Source: Rhynchonema sp. JSB1_4
Taxonomy: Eukaryota > Nematoda > Chromadorea > Monhysterida > Xyalidae
Length of the DNA stretch: 64,000 nucleotides
Assembly: GCA_030248065.1 (NCBI GenBank)
Contig: JASAMV010008781.1
Location: 149,564-213,563, forward strand
Direction: 5' to 3'
Positions 25,038 to 38,431 of the stretch are shown one piece after another. The notes under the pieces were generated by a model. The model saw only the letters and a list, made by a program, of their open reading frames with translations, searched no databases and was not told where the DNA came from. The stretch's first letter is position 1; the number at the start of each line of letters is the position of its first letter. The position numbers and the translations under genes are program-made.

Positions 25038-25805
25038 ATGTTCATAACGACTTGGGTAGAAAAACAATTGTTATTCCCCGATGCGTCTGCGCCCGAAATT
25101 CTCAAAATTATTTCCGAATGCGCTCCCAAAATATTTAAATGCCATGTGTACCGTCACACTGAGGTTCGCAAAACCATCAAACCAAACCCAAATATCCAAA
25201 ACCCAACTTTGTTAGACATCAAAGTGTGCAAGTCATCGATCCTGGGTCTATGCAAGCCGCACAGAAGCGCAGCGATTGAACCACACACAACAGGCTTGCT
25301 CCCCTACAATGAAGGCCCATATGAACTGGGTGCACACGAGGTTACCGCATGCACAAGCAGGCTGTACCTAAACATTTGCGGTCACCCGCTTTGGCTTGTA
25401 TGTGCACGCGTGTGTGCAGCAGCTTGCAACTGGTACGCTGGCGGGGCGTACACATGTCACATAGGCTCACAGCGCAGGTTAGGCATCCACCATTGGGGTC
25501 CTTTACGTTCCAGATGTTCCGCGGTTGGAACCGGATTCTGCAACCGGCGCTGGAACCTTTTGATTTTGTGCATGTTTGTGAACACAAGTACACACAGACA
25601 CAGAAGCAAGCGGGCAGCAGCCACACACATCACAGCCAGCTATGGCTTACATACAACATGTGCTCTCAAAAGGTGCTGTACTGTGGGTGTTTTGCACCCT
25701 CATAGACACACCACACGTGAATATTATGTATTTGGATACTGTGACGTGCTTTTGAACGCTTTCGCACCAACGCGCTCATGCTTGCTCTGTGACTGCCATG
25801 CATGA
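25038..25805 (+). CDS. Long open frame, 255 codons, unsupported
   Basis: One of the longest uninterrupted frames in the window. The predicted protein is rich in Cys, His and Arg, has no signal peptide, domain or repeat I recognise, and shows no intron signals. Parts overlap CA-rich sequence. It is longer than typical chance frames here, so an intronless gene or a recent insertion is possible, but composition argues against a normal protein. Confidence 0.15.
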   Translation: MFITTWVEKQLLFPDASAPEILKIISECAPKIFKCHVYRHTEVRKTIKPNPNIQNPTLLDIKVCKSSILGLCKPHRSAAIEPHTTGLLPYNEGPYELGAHEVTACTSRLYLNICGHPLWLVCARVCAAACNWYAGGAYTCHIGSQRRLGIHHWGPLRSRCSAVGTGFCNRRWNLLILCMFVNTSTHRHRSKRAAATHITASYGLHTTCALKRCCTVGVLHPHRHTTREYYVFGYCDVLLNAFAPTRSCLLCDCHA

Positions 25806-28800
25806 ACCTGCTTATTTTCTCTGTCCTGTTCGACTTCATGTATCCAGAACTGATGTATAGATACATAAGGTATACAGATGCAGTATTTATGCACTTGTGA
25901 TTTTTCGTCGTTGAATTGATTGCGCTGTATTGTACCACTGTTATGTGTTTGGGTTTTGTCACAATTCTTTGACAGAAAATGAAACTTGATCTTGTCTACT
26001 TTGGCAAAACATTTGTTTTTTTTCCATACTTTTTTTCTGTGCGTGATGCCAAATTCTGGCAATGGCTTCTTTAAGAACGTTCTGAATCCTGTGTGAAAAC
26101 CAGCTCACGTTAAGCCATGCAAACTGCTGTCCAGTAAAAAGCATAGATAAGGTATGACCCATTCAATTGGGCGTTCGGTTTTTTGACTTTTCAAGCATCT
26201 TGGCTCGCGTGTGCTTTCTTCTTTCCCAATACCATGACATCAAGACGTCTATTCATGTTTTTGGGCCATTCTCATGAGAATGCTATGATGCAAGGAACCG
26301 TTCCAAAATGCCGGACAGTTTTGTGTGACCAAATACCCAGAACTGCTCTCTGAACCATTTTGGTACACTGTTGGTTCTGTGCCTCCATTTATGGTCGGTT
26401 CATTTGCCATACAAATGGTGCGGAAAGGCCGATGCACTTCGTTAGAGAGACGGATATCAGAACCCGTATCCACGATAGGTTGTGCAATTGTGATTGCAGA
26501 TTCAGTTGTTGCAGTAGCATAGTGACTACAACACCAACAATCGTGATTGGGTCACGTGACGTGACGTGACTTGGAGTGCAATCACACTTGACCGTGAATA
26601 CGCAGATGCCCCCGAATAATAGAGTCACCCAAGTTTGCCGCTGTCATGTTTATTTGCTATTCTAAAAGTGTTCTCTGCAACTCTCCCTCTCTCCTCTATC
26701 TTTTGGTGTGGATTTCCAAACCCAGCCAGCACAATAAAGCTAAAGTTCGCGGACTGAGAGGTCAAACTACCCTGCCAAAACTTTGTTTACAAACTTTCGG
26801 CGTGTCGAGAGCAGGGCGGAGACTCAGCTCGGATTTCCGCACATTGTAACACCTAGTGTTTTGGGAGGTTGGAATGCACACAACTTCAAATTTAAAACTT
26901 TCACAATTGCAGTTTGTCAGATTTTGCCGCTGTTTCGCTTGTGTAATTTCCGACGTTGGAGTATCCCCGTTCCGACGTTTGAGGTAAAAATTTTTTAGTA
27001 TCCCCGTTTTGGTCTCTAAGTTTTCTAACCTGATTTTATTCATTCATTTAGTTGAAACGCTGAGGTGCCACTCTAAAGTACGTTTATATATTGACGCTGT
27101 TAAGTATAAATAATGCTTCTGACATAACTTTGAAAAAGTTGGCTTTTTTGTTGCACCCTCACCCAGTCCGACCTGGGCAGAACCGTAGAAAACGTGCTAC
27201 TTTTCACACACCGGCTAGATTTCCCTTGAGATTCAGCAACCGTGCCAACTTTTACTCGCAATGATTTTGGCGGAGTTCCAGTAAAAGAATGAGGATATCC
27301 TTTTTATGATTTGGTTCTCTTACCGGATTTACTAGTTCAGCTTGCTGAAATGCCCCATCGCTCAAACGGCCTTTTTTCGGTTAGGTCCCTAAATCAAGCT
27401 TTCAGTTCAATTAAGTGCACCGCCGTTGACAGCATTTGGTAGATTTTTCACCAGTGCATTGGGAGGAGAGATTAACCGCAAGTCAGACGGGCCTCATGCG
27501 AGTGCCTGAGTGAAAATATTAAATGCAACCGAGTAACTGTCAGAGAACTTTAGCCCAAACCCGATCCATCATCCAGGGGGCCAGGGACCACTGGGCTTGG
27601 AAGCTTTAATCGCAGTCATGCTTTAGGATTTATGCTCTATTCTCATGTGCTGGGTTTTTGACCTGCAATGATAGCATTGTACGTAGGTTAACTCCACCTT
27701 TAGCATCTGAAACGTTCTGTAGCAAGGCTAAAATAATAGTGTCCCGCAGCATTTTTCTGTTTGCCTTGCGATTTCAGGGACAATATAGTTTTTGTCCCAT
27801 CACCGTATTACAACTAAACTGCACATGTTGTGCATCAATCACTTTCATGTGTACGTAGTTGGACTTCGCTCATAAATTCCAGCAATAGGCTTGACATATA
27901 CGGCGCAGCATACCCGCTTTGAGACTGGGCGCCACTCTGGCGGCTCGGTCATGTTACTTTTTCGGAGCCAGGACTGATTGTTTGAGGTCTGGAGTTCGGT
28001 CCATGCATATGCGAATGCTCTTTTTGAGACCCCTGATTTTAAAAAGCTAGGCTTTGGGCCAGTGAGTGACTGGATAAGCCGACCGCTGTGCACGTGCGGC
28101 CTTTAGTGCGAAGCGAACCGCTACTTTGCATTGCACACCATTTTATAATTTTGGACCCACGAAATGATGACCTAAAAAGTCGCGACGAATAAAAATCAGT
28201 GCTGTCAGTAATGTGCCCATTTATGGAGCCTAATATTTGGACATGGTGCGCGTTCATGAGCCGCTATTTATCCATTCAGTTAATGACTGACTGACATACG
28301 GTTCGATTGGGTCATGCGCCCGTTTTTACGTTGGCGGTGTTGGGCTTAAAGTCCATTACAGCTACCTATAGTGGAACTATAATTTCAGAAGAAATGTACA
28401 TATTGAGTGTACGTTGTGTGAAAAGTGGCGATTTTTTGAAAGAGGCGGTCCCCAACAGATTTTTGAAAGCACGTGATTATATTTTCGCCGTGCCCCATCA
28501 TGAACTTCTTATACATATGCATTTTTATGAATAAATAAAGTGCTCAGGGGTTTCGGCCATATGACATTATTCAGGGTGCTTAACCATACAAAAAAGTTCA
28601 GTCCCAAACGGCTTGAAATAAATTTGCCCAAATGGGAACCAGACCCACCTACATAAATACATGCCATGGGTGCATACGCCACACATGCACAGAGTAAGTA
28701 CCCGAACCTGCACACAAGGCAACTCACAACCGCAGTACGTAACCGTGCATGCAGCGGGTGCCGTTCTAATAGAAGCCTATAAATGAAAAATGACTGTATG

Positions 28801-30111
28801 AATCTTTCAGCTACCAAACATGTATATAGACCTGGACGTTATGCGTTTTTGGCACAACCGATTGGGTACCGTGTAAAAGATAACCCCAACATTAGCTTAT
28901 CCGCAGTGCCCAATTTGACATTGCTGCTGTACTTTCCCCCCACCCGTTTGCCCTTTCATCCATAAAAGGCCACAAAAGTATAGTTCATGAAAGTATGGAT
29001 CGAAACGGCCTTTTTTACTCGAGCGTGTAAGAATATTTTGCGCCTCACACACGCCTTTTGTATCGCTAAGGGGTTGTACATCAATCTGGACTTTTGGCTT
29101 TACGTTTTCACATGCATTTCACCACACACCGATACGTGTGCTTGTGTGAGTATAGTTCATTCAGATCAGAACAAACTTGACAGACAAGTATCATTATTTC
29201 ATTCTTTCGTTTTTATACAACCGGTTGATCATTATGTACATACATGTTCTGTTAGTTTTTGCTGTGCACCAGGCCATCGTCAGTGCGAATAATGCACCAG
29301 ACAGAAGCTGCCTGATTTGAACATCTTGTTGTTCTCATGAAACATCAGTGCGGTTGTGCGAAAGTACAGGATGTTGGTCCGGTCCTTCTGTTTACAGGCA
29401 AGTACACAAAGAACTCCATTCCATGCTCTTACAATAAACAGGAACCAACCCTTGTTTTTGTGGTGGCGTCCACACGCCCATAATTGGCAAACGTGCAGGC
29501 ACACGTACTGTACAAAGTTCTCGACTAATAACACAGTCGTCAAATCAAGTGGTCCAATCACTTCGTCAACCCAAGCAGTCCCAAATGAGCGCGAGAATTC
29601 ATAATACATTCAGTTGACAACAAGCCTTGACGATCAGATTTGACCACAGTACCATAAGCCAAGTTTTAACCAGTAACCACCCTTGCAAGCCCGTACTGTG
29701 CGGTGTACTCTGTACGAGCTGTATTTTCAGTGCGTGTATAAAACTGCGAAATCTAATTACTAACGAGCTGAACTAGGGGCTAGTTTTGATACTGTGTAAG
29801 CACGACGGTTTCTCTAAGCTCCTGTGTTTTTAGCTCCACGACGAAATTGTATACACCAGTTAGGAAGAGCATGATGGGCTGCTCTCTATTTTGCCATGTC
29901 CGTCACATCCTTTGCATGTCAGTCCGAAAAAGCTTCTTTCCTGATTTAAAATGTTGGGCCTTTTTCTTCTTTTCGTCATATCAAATATTTCAGCGCACTG
30001 TATACAAGAACCCAGCAAAGTCCAAATTATTTGAAACGTGCGCTCTGTGTGCGCCACGAAACCAAATTAGAATTCTCTGCGCTCCGTGTGGTCGAATCTG
30101 TTTTCACAACC

Positions 30112-30183
30112 ATGAACTTCTCGGCTTTTGAGAACTTTTCCAGTTATCTTCGTTTTTGTGTTCTTGTCCTATCAACCCTTGGA
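30112..30183 (+). CDS. Candidate signal-peptide exon
   Basis: A start codon is followed by a hydrophobic stretch (LRFCVLVLSTLG) and then a perfect donor (GGA|gtaagt, phase 0). This is the typical form of a secreted-protein first exon. No partner exon could be assigned; the next firm gene (LRR, 34400) already has its own signal peptide. Confidence 0.3.
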
Positions 30184-33100
30184 GTAAGTATACTGCAAAC
30201 CCAGGGCCGCGAGCTTGCATGCTAACAACGACTGAACCGAAATCTTTGGCACGTCGTTCCTAAAATTGAAACACTGCATCGTTCCTAAAACTTTGGTAGG
30301 CTATCCTAAAATTTGCATGCCGGTCCAGCCTAGATGGATTTCAGATAAATCCAGGTCAGGGCTATCTACTGTGGTGTCTGCTCAATGTGTTTTTGACAAT
30401 ACATGTTATTTGCTAACCGAAAAAGTCCGATGGAGGGCCATACCCCAAATGTCCTTGCTCAACGTCCATGAGCTGAAAGCCGAAAACACAGACAGAAAAC
30501 ACTGGAACGCACTGTCTTTGCAAATCAAGTGTATACTGTGGGTGCGATGTTTTTAGTTTTAGACATCACATTGCTGGTACGAAAGAACACGGCGCTAAAA
30601 TTTTGTTATCGCGAAATTAAATTTAAGGCTGGAAAGTTTGAAGCATCTTTCATCATCTTGTGTTTTTAGTTTCAGGCAAAGTGCTTGTATTTTCTATCGT
30701 AAACAGTGCACCCCCTCACCAAAATGTAAAAAGGGCTTTCCGACAAATTCCACACTGCATACTGCTGCACACAACCCACCAAGCCCTTTCCTAGACTCTT
30801 AATGATGTTGGAAACTGCACACACACGTCCCGGCACCAAACGAAAGGGAGATCTTGAGCGCTAAAATTAGGGGAAGGCCCATCATTAGCGCAGGGAAGCA
30901 ACAGTTGTAATTTGTGGCTGTGCACATGTATTGTATGTATGTAATAACACTGTTCTCTTGCTTATATTTCCCGCGGAGGAGCCAATGTGGTGCGGTTTGC
31001 AGACAGTAGATTTGGATTTGCTTTCTTCTGCTGAACTCTGACATGCAAAATTGTTCGCCCTCTTGCTTTCTACTCAATCAATGCGTGTTTTCTCTAAGCA
31101 TTAATCACGCATGAATTGGTTTACAAATCTAGTTCACGCGTTCTTCTTCAACTTGCGCCTGCTACAAAGTTCATGAAACATTCAGCAAGTTATCGGGCAC
31201 CGGTATCCAGCCTTAGATCAGTCCAAGTGGGGTCAGACCCCAAACTTTTTTGAACTCAACACCAAAATGTTACGGTCATGAAGCTCAAGTAAAGTATACA
31301 CGAAAGTGTTCCCACGCGGCAAACAGCACTGGCAGCAAATTGTATGAATGACGTGTGCAAAGGGGGACTTTCGCGGTAAATATGCCACACCCGCGCGTTG
31401 TAGCACGCCTCAATTAGGCGCCAAATCAGGCATAAATATCCACACACAACAAGCCTATGCATTATGCATGAGCTGCGTATCAGCTGCACCAAATCAGTTT
31501 GGTTCGGGATCCGATTTAGGTCCCGAAGGCGAGCAGCCATGGATGTACGCAGATGCCATATGACTAGACCACTGTGCTGCACGCATTTTAGTGATTGTAC
31601 ACTTGTCATTACGGTACTTCAACTCTGTTTATTATTACCACTTTCCCGGCACCGGCTCAGCTTTGAAGTGGGTGACAGGCGGCCATATCTGCCAGCAATA
31701 AGCTTTGCAAAATTCTTAGAATATTTCGGCCAAGTTGGAGTTCTTTGTCGGATACAGGCTAAGCTGCTTGCCCACGCCAGGGTCCCTAAAACGTGACAGA
31801 TTTCATGGAAGGTCCCCTACTGCAGCGTCAGTTGAAGTTTCTGGCACATGTAAGAATATTATTTAGGCGATCACCGCTTTTAGCCGATTTCCTGTCGTGC
31901 CTCACCTTCGCGGCGGGAATGCATAGTACCATGAAATATGAAGTCGCATAAACTTTTTACTGCCCGGCCCTACATGAGTCATGAATTTTTCTGTGTGCAC
32001 TTTTTTGCATGCTGCAGTTGCCTTGCGATACTTCAGGGTTTTGGCCTTCTAGGTATCTTGTGCTGTGCTCTGCTAAAGCACAGCAAATGAAAACAGCATA
32101 AAACTTTTTTTACAAACTTTCAAACCGCTGAACAACCACTTTTTATTGCTGGCACGCCGCGCATTGAAAACTTTTGGGCAGGACGAGTGCAAAATGGAGC
32201 TTTGGTCACTTTGCGGGGTATCCGTTAGAAATTTATTTCCACACAAAGCTTTCTTTCCTGTATAGCACCCCATGACAAGCAAAATTTTGCATCTAAACGG
32301 TTTTCTTTTCTTTAGTTCCCACGTTCTGGAGTGGGTACCTGAACAGTTGTGGTATGTACATAGACTTGGCCTGCGCAGAGTCCAAAAGTATCAAAAGTTC
32401 TGTTATACTATTGCTGTTTTATGTCGCTGTGTGCGTGTGTGGTTTTGTGTATAAATTTGATATGAGCGAGTAAGGACAAGGCAAAGTGTCGCTAAACTTT
32501 CTTTGAAGCGCAAGTAAACACACAAGCTGCGGAACAGAAGGATGGACTACAGCTTGGCCAGTAGCAGCAGTATTGACCATTTTCAAGTTAGGATCCTATG
32601 TCTTTGGCCAGCATAGTACGCTACTCCGTTCAAAAACTTTGGACTTTTCGCATCAATAATATGTGTGTATGCATACGTACTGTGTACATGTTTATTATTT
32701 TCCATATCATTCAATGCTATCATTCAATTCAATTTGAACGGTCTAGTTTTGGCGAAAGTATTAAACTGTTTGGTCACCACTCCAAAGTGACAATGAGACC
32801 AATCCATTACAGCTTGTGGCATTTTTGTCTGATATTTATTAGTCTTGTGGTGGATATTTTTTACTTTTTTTACGAACCGCTCACATAAAATTGACAAAGA
32901 TCTGTTTTGATTGCGAAACAAACTGGCGCCGAAAAATTTTCCAGCTGACAGCCGAAAACTAGCCGGTGCATTCCATCCATCTAAGTTTATGTCCGCAAAC
33001 TTGACGTCTGATTTTTGACATCAACTACGCACCTCGCTCTATGGGTAACACATTGCGCTTTTCTTGGGTGTCGTTAGCAGTTTTAGATTTTGAACGTTTT

Positions 33101-34399
33101 TTGCAAAACTTTTCAAAATTCTTTCGTTCCCCTGTGTCGCTGGTGAAACATTTGGCTAGCTACGGCACAAAGGATGTTTCACTAGTGTATATCAGTGCTT
33201 TTTCATCAATTCAGCTGAAAACGGGAATGTTCAGGTACCCAACATTTCCACAGCCTCTTTTCAGCCTCGTAAAAAAGAAAATGTCAAAACGTCCACCTAA
33301 ATGGGCAAGCTATAGTTCCATCTCTCTTTGTTGCTGCTCCACAACTAAACGACGCCTGCAGTTGACGTTTGCGTCAAAAAAGTTTCCATCTTATTTTCTA
33401 TTCCAAAGTCAGTAAGTGGCCCTTCGTTTCAGGTTTCACACATCACTACTGTTGATTTTGCATCGGGTTTTCAGCATCGTGTTTTTAGTTCTGACGAAAA
33501 ACTTCGCCTTTATTTTCACAATCCCATGCAAAAAATACTAAAATACCCAGAAGTATCTTCTTGAAGTACCAGCGTTCCGTTTTGGTAACAATAACCAGAT
33601 TTGTCTAAAAGCAGCCCGACCCAAAAAACGCGCAGCATTTCTATCCCCGGTGTTTTATAGCATTAGCTTTTGCGTGTGAGAAACGAGACCTCTTTTTAAG
33701 CCGCGAGACCGTTTTCCGTGCATTTTATTTCTTCAGTACCGTTTAAGCTTAATGTTGCCAGATTGTTTATCGAAGGTACCCAACATTTTGGGTCACCCTT
33801 TGGCAAGAAAAACACATTTTCGACGCGTCCGCGCATCACAACCCTGGGTTGTCACGCGAAGCGAAAGTTTCGACTGGTGCGGCTTATTTGTACATTTGGA
33901 GGTTTCGTCCGACCATAAAGATTTTATTCTGTTTTTCCAGCGCTTATGTGCCGATTTTCTGGTTTTGGTAGAATTGTGGGGTACATAAAAATGGATTAAC
34001 ATACTTTTTGGCGCAAAAATGGCTAATATATGTACATAGCAGTAGGTTCACCCCACAAAATTCAAGGGGATAGTCAGCCAATTTCCGACATTTTACTAAT
34101 GCTGTTCTTTGCTTGCACACGCAAATGAGCGCCTGTCATGGCATCTCGCGTGATTCAGTTCGTAAATGGAGATAACATAAACAGAAATTTGCTTGTAATA
34201 TGCACTACACCATACTATTTTGTGAGTTGTGCACATTAGTGATGTTTTTATCTCAAAAAATTGTGTTCGAAAAATTTGCCGCGGTATTTCACATTTCAGA
34301 CAAGATTGATCAAAAAATGACTCCAATCAAACATCAGAGTTCGATGAAGGATTTCCCGGACTGAAAATAAAAACTAAACGAAATAATAAGTCCTCCAAA

Positions 34400-36653
34400 A
34401 TGCATTACATCGATGCACAAACATTACCGGTGCTGGTCTGTGGCTGGTTGGCGTCCCTGATTCAGCAAGGAGTTGCTCAATATCAGACCCATGGGCACGA
34501 CGATCACATCCATTCGCATGAACATGTTGGGTATCAGAGGGTCAACCACTCCGCCATGGCTGTTGATAATTCGGGTAATTCTTGTGTTTTGGGGTTTTTG
34601 TTTGTGGTTGTTTATTGCAAACTTAGCTTCGAAAGCCGTTGATCGACCTGTAAATGCGGTGACCCTTTCCCAAACTATCGCTTTGGCCGCGTTACCATGT
34701 CCATCTGAGACCGGTTACGTAGTTCGGGTAATAAACTTCATGAACCTCAGAGAAATAGTAGATAATTAATAACGTTTTGATACGTGCTGACTTTTGATTC
34801 AGGCTGTCGCGGTCTTCTGAAAGCGCCGTGCATTTGTCGTCCCACCGAGGTGACGTGTGTGAACGCACAATTCACAGACACCGACGTTTTCCTCAACATC
34901 AACAACGCGCATTTTAGATATTTGACCAGGGTGACATTTCAGGTTCGCTCATTGATTCCGTTTTTACCTGTATTTATTTGTTGTTACCACATTTGCAGTA
35001 CAATGCTTATGCAAAATTATACCCGCGTAGAATGATGGGAACATTTGCTTTATAACAATCAGTTGCGCTGTGAAGTTTCACGGTCGCATAAAAATGTTTG
35101 GACCACATTTTGGCATTCGAATCGAGTCTGCTTCAGTTACTTGGTTTTCTCGGACTTGGGAATATAACAAGTACGAAAAATCACGTAACCAAGGCAGATC
35201 TAATATAAATACAATTTTGATACAGCGCTGCATTCATCAGCATGCCCATAGCGAGTGCACGTTAAAATACAGGATGATCCCGTATGGTCGTTCCAATCTA
35301 TCACCTTCCCAATTCAGGGCAACAATTTCCGACATCTGCCGAAAGCAGTGTTCGGCGTCGGGGCTGGCAACGAACATTCACGTTTGGTCATGCTGAATCT
35401 CTCGTCCAACTACATTGTGCATTTGGATGCTGACGCTCTGATCGGGGTGCCAAAATTGACCACCCTGGACATGCAAGACAATGAAATCGTGCTGAGTGGA
35501 AATGAGACCCGATTTTTCACGCACACGCCGTCTTTGTTGAACCTGATGCTCAGGCGAGCTTTCAATCCGAACGTCAATCAAACTCTACTCACCATTCTAC
35601 TTGAAAGAATGTTTCACGCGGCCAAGCTAAAGAAGCTAACCTATCTCGATCTCAGTTACAATGGCCTGCAAGGCCTGCCATATAATTTAGGTGAGTGTGC
35701 TTCGGTTCATTTGATTTCTTGCTTAATGATTGTGAATGAAATTTGGTAGCGGAATGTGAAAGGTGCATAGGTAGTCCAGTCTACTGATAAGAAAACGTTT
35801 GCAAGGGCCGCGATTTCAGAAAATTGATCGCCGAAAGTAGGCAGCTAGCTGATGCTTCACTTCAGAGACTGACGAATCATAATCTTGCCCAGCCCAACCA
35901 CAGGAATTTTCAAGTCACACGTGATGTCCGTAACACCATACGGCTGTAATAACTTCGTAGCCCAACGTTTCATCCCGTTTTCAGGTTGTGACTTTCCCGA
36001 GTTGACCACACTCGATCTGAGTGTGAATCGTCTTCGAACACTCAAATTGAATGGCAGCTGTTTCCAACGACTCGACACGCTCAACGTGCGATACAATCAG
36101 TTCAGCACATTAGGACTCGATCTCAGACTCACCGCTGCTGGACTGCCCGATTACAGGTAGGGACTGCTGTTGAGGAAGGCACTTTTGGGCCACACTATGC
36201 CTTGCATTGGCAAACAGGACAGTTGCTTAACACCAAACCAGTGGGTATGATAACAAGCATGACAAGATGTCCCAAAATTTTTGGAGAACCGCCAGTGATA
36301 AGATGTAAGATTTCATTCGTGTATTGAGAAAATATTGATGCGATCAATGCTACAGTGTTCTGGCGGCCGACAATCGTTATCTGTGCGACTGCAATTCGAA
36401 CGCAGCCGTCTCCTGGATGCGATCAACCAACAAGATCCAGGACCGTGACCGCATTCGCTGTCATCGGACTTCGCCCGCTGAATACGACAATATGCCGATG
36501 ATGGAGGTCCCTTTGGACAAGTTGGACTGTACCAAGAACCTGACCAGTTCGGCCACTAGACCGTTTGGTCTTTCCACAACGACGGCCAGACTTGGCTTTT
36601 GTATTGTGTTGGAGAGGGTAATGAATTATTATTATTGGTATGTGCTCGTGTGA
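34400..36653 (+). CDS. Secreted leucine-rich repeat protein
   Basis: Five exons join in phase: 34400-34574, 34803-34942, 35318-35690, 35985-36156 and 36356-36653, about 385 residues. A signal peptide (LPVLVCGWLASLIQQGVAQ) is followed by a His-rich linker and an LRRNT-like Cys cluster (CRGLLKAPCICRPTEVTC). LRRs follow (LVMLNLSSNYIVHLDADAL, LTTLDMQDNEI, LTYLDLSYNGLQGLPYNL, LTTLDLSVNRLRTLKL, LDTLNVRYNQFSTL). The LRRCT contains NRYLCDCNSNAAVSWM and later conserved Cys. LRR proteins of this form act in cell-surface recognition or matrix. No clear membrane helix follows. If the donor at 36618 is used, the next acceptor (36741) leads at once to a stop, so the protein ends either way near residue 372-385. 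Confidence 0.9.
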
Positions 36654-38431
36654 AATGATCGAGTGCTGGGTCTGCTCTCTTTATTGCGACATTATCGCAA
36701 CCGGCATTTGGAACGTCTTTGAATAGTACTGATTCATTTCAGCTATAACAACCAGGGTACCTACCTATGTATACCACGGAACCTAAGGTACAGTGAGCAT
36801 TCAAGACTATGTATTTGACGACTGTGTTTTGCGAGTTCTTCAATTTTGCGAATGTCAAGAGCTTATAAAACGCAAAACTTTCGTCGCTATCACCTTTTGT
36901 ATTTTGTTTTCATTATGCGATGCAAAATATTACATTTCAACGCGATCAAACTCAACTCTTTCTGTATGTTATACATACATCGCGATTGATACGGTTGTTT
37001 CGCGCACTCAAATTGTTTTTCGCAAAACTTCGCTCGTCGCCGCGCTAATCTTTGCCAAAATTGCTAATTGAAATAATACCAAAATTTTATTGCATGATTT
37101 TTTTAAAGTTCAAATGTAGAATTGCATGAAGCCGCCGCTCGCTTCTTTTATGGTACTTCCCTTCTGTTTTTGTTGTGCCTCGCCATGTTTTTATGCGTTT
37201 TTAATTTTGCTTAATTAATTTAATTAATCTTATATTTTCCATCTGCAAATCTATCGTGTTTACGGTACTTTCTGTGGCATTTAGTGCAATTTCCACAGCG
37301 ATAAGCAACCGTAGTTCAAAACTATCCGTATTGGTTTTTTCGTAAGCTTTGCATCGGGTTCTTGGGTATTTTTATGTTTCTTTTTTAATTGCAAATTTGT
37401 AAAATGTCATCATTGCCATGTTTGAATTGCTATCCTACTAAGTTTTCTTTGAACATTTTATGTCGTTTTCAAACAAATAATGTGAATCCGGTTGTTTTTT
37501 TGTAGATACTTTTCTGTTTAACGGATAAAGTTACTCATGAGAGCATTATTAATTCAATTATTTTCTTTTTTAAGCATTTATATTTTGCGATATTATCAAG
37601 TACTGATTACACCTGTGCCATAATCACAATGTGAGAATAAAAGATTTATTTGCGGGCGTTGCATGAATTTTTTGGGAAAGCGTCGGCAATAACTTGGTCA
37701 AGTTCATAAAGCTTCAAGGGCGTATATTGCTGTTTTTGTGGTGATTCGCCCTTTTAGTCCATAGCATAGCAATCAGTGTTCAGATTTCTCAAATGGGTGC
37801 GTTTTCCCCTTTCGGCTAAGCCGGACACCATTCCTACGCCACTGTCCATTGATGAGCTGATGTTTCATTTTCTGGCCGACACGCTTTATATGCATGAAGT
37901 CGCTTATTTCCATTGCCTCGCGGAAGGTTCATGATTGCACAATGCTCAGTTGAGATTACTCCACAAGTTAGTGAGTCAGATTATGATCGCCCCAATCATG
38001 ATTTTTATCACAGATCAAATTCAGTTTCGACATTTTTAAATATCTGCGACGTTTGTATAAATCACATTTTGTTTCAGCGCTAAGTCACAAAATCGGTTCA
38101 TAATGAAGGTCATAGATTCACATTTTCACCGTTCTGCCAGTGGCCCCAGTCAATGGCCCAATCATGGTATTGTTCTTTCGCATATCTTCCAGCACTGTTT
38201 TCGTCAGCATCGATTTTTGATTGGCTTCCTGAAACATTGTTGCAATGTTCGCTTGGGGACGGGAGGTGCACGGGGCATCGTCAGTGAAACCGCTTGTCAA
38301 CGGTCCAGCTGGAATAACTATCAAAAAGCTGGTCGCTTTTCGGAAGGTTGAATAATTGCAGTGACAAACCCTAAGAAGAAACGGATGAAGGTCAGCCTGT
38401 GTACCTTTGACCGTTCAACGTTTAGTGGTAA
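36654..38431. other. Intergenic, AT-rich
   Basis: No gene seen. Strongly AT-rich between 37.0 and 37.7 kb, with a TTAATTAATTTAATTAAT run near 37.2 kb. One TGATGTTTCA copy is at 37858-37867. Confidence 0.5.

Larger units (their letters stand above)
24478..34399. other. 9.9 kb gene-poor interval
   Basis: No gene could be supported apart from two weak candidates listed separately (25038-25805 and 30112-30183). The sequence is AT-rich with scattered short CA/GT-rich stretches around 25.3-25.7 and 28.6-28.7 kb. Copies of the two dispersed motifs lie at 29264-29286 and 29338-29347. Confidence 0.45.

Noticed and set aside
32598..32921. Hydrophobic open frames on both strands near 32.7 kb
   Set aside because: AT-rich sequence gives Phe/Ile-rich products in any frame; no splice or start context.
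34473..34769. Alternative frame with a hydrophobic N-terminus at the LRR start
   Set aside because: Its donor phase does not fit the next LRR exon, whereas the frame from 34400 does.
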